A stretch of DNA of 24,233 bases, from assembly GCA_040391535.1 (NCBI GenBank), contig JBEBXQ010000075.1:1-24233 (forward strand), given 5' to 3'. Numbering within the stretch: position 1 is the stretch's first letter; each line of letters opens with the position of its first letter. The translations under genes were made by a program, and so were the position numbers. A model generated the notes under the pieces. That model ran no database searches. It was not told the DNA's origin and saw nothing but the letters and a program-made list of their open reading frames with translations. The DNA is from JBEBXQ01 sp040391535 (GTDB lineage: Bacteria > Bacteroidota > Bacteroidia > Cytophagales > Spirosomataceae). Positions 24,029 to 24,233 of the stretch are shown here, in pieces.

Positions 24029-24168
24029 ATTGTAATTTATTTTTGATTTTGTATTAATAATTTTTTACCATTGTAGTCTTATCCATTAGCATCCCCTTGG
24101 AATAAGTCATTACTCAACGTTATGATGAATGAATTTGAATAGCTTTCTTTCATTTTTTAATAATACGT

Positions 24169-24233
24169 ATGAGTAATGATCCTGATAACACACATTCGGA
24201 AACATTTGCCAAAAAGAATCTGACATCCCTCTC
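24169..24233 (+). CDS. Start of an unidentified gene (partial, cut by window end)
   Basis: An ATG at 24169 opens a frame to the window edge, giving 21 residues that begin MSNDPDNTHSETFAKKN. The segment is polar and too short to identify. It follows an AT-rich 140 bp gap. It may be a real start, but a short chance frame cannot be excluded. Confidence 0.45.
   Translation, partial: MSNDPDNTHSETFAKKNLTSL

Noticed and set aside
24029..24168. TATTTTTG at 24038-24045 as a promoter for the last gene
   Set aside because: The sequence is so T-rich that the match is expected by chance, there is no TTTG at the right distance, and the start codon is over 120 bp away.

Overview
The window looks like chromosomal DNA of a Bacteroidota, most likely a Cytophagales-type organism. 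The evidence is a Bacteroidota-style LptD, a DivIVA-domain protein with an acidic tail, a short LeuA, and several candidate promoters resembling the TTTG / TAnnTTTG consensus rather than sigma70 boxes. TTG or GTG starts are used several times and recognisable Shine-Dalgarno sites are scarce. I see no IS element, phage gene, CRISPR array, tRNA or rRNA. The content is mostly core or household genes, densely packed on both strands.

Layout. 1-4951 (minus): a probable operon galE - rmlB - rmlA - O-methyltransferase - MltD-like LysM transglycosylase (cut by the window edge), making nucleotide sugars and remodelling peptidoglycan. 5060-7465: a SirB1/transglutaminase-like protein, a 4'-phosphopantetheinyl transferase on the opposite strand (tails overlap), and a divergent WD40 protein. 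7599-9652 (plus): DivIVA-domain protein, folB, and an M23 peptidase whose GTG start overlaps the folB stop. 9657-11123 (minus): sodium:solute symporter. 11247-11978 (plus): DEDDy 3'-5' exonuclease, tail-overlapping an ApbE flavin transferase on the minus strand. 13020-13199 (plus): a 59-residue two-TM protein starting with TTG. 13202-15678 (minus): a PIG3-type quinone oxidoreductase and a GH140-like secreted glycosidase.

15768-20538 is an envelope-biogenesis block: an N-acetylmuramoyl-L-alanine amidase and an MCE lipid-transport protein on the minus strand, divergent from a large lptD whose N-terminus carries a lipoprotein-like lipobox. 20565-21999: a leader region (short ORF plus nested hairpins), a leuA-type 2-isopropylmalate synthase without the usual regulatory domain, and a strong intrinsic terminator. 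22197-23647: lpdA with its own promoter-like region and a terminator hairpin. 23681-24028: a small conserved-looking protein of unknown function. 24169 to the end: the first codons of another gene.

The points most worth a second look are the leuA leader, the likely one-base frameshift at the start of apbE, the unannotated-looking two-TM miniprotein beside it, the lipobox on LptD, and the transglutaminase-like protein that seems to have lost the family histidine. None of these amounts to a clearly new multi-gene system; most of the window is ordinary.
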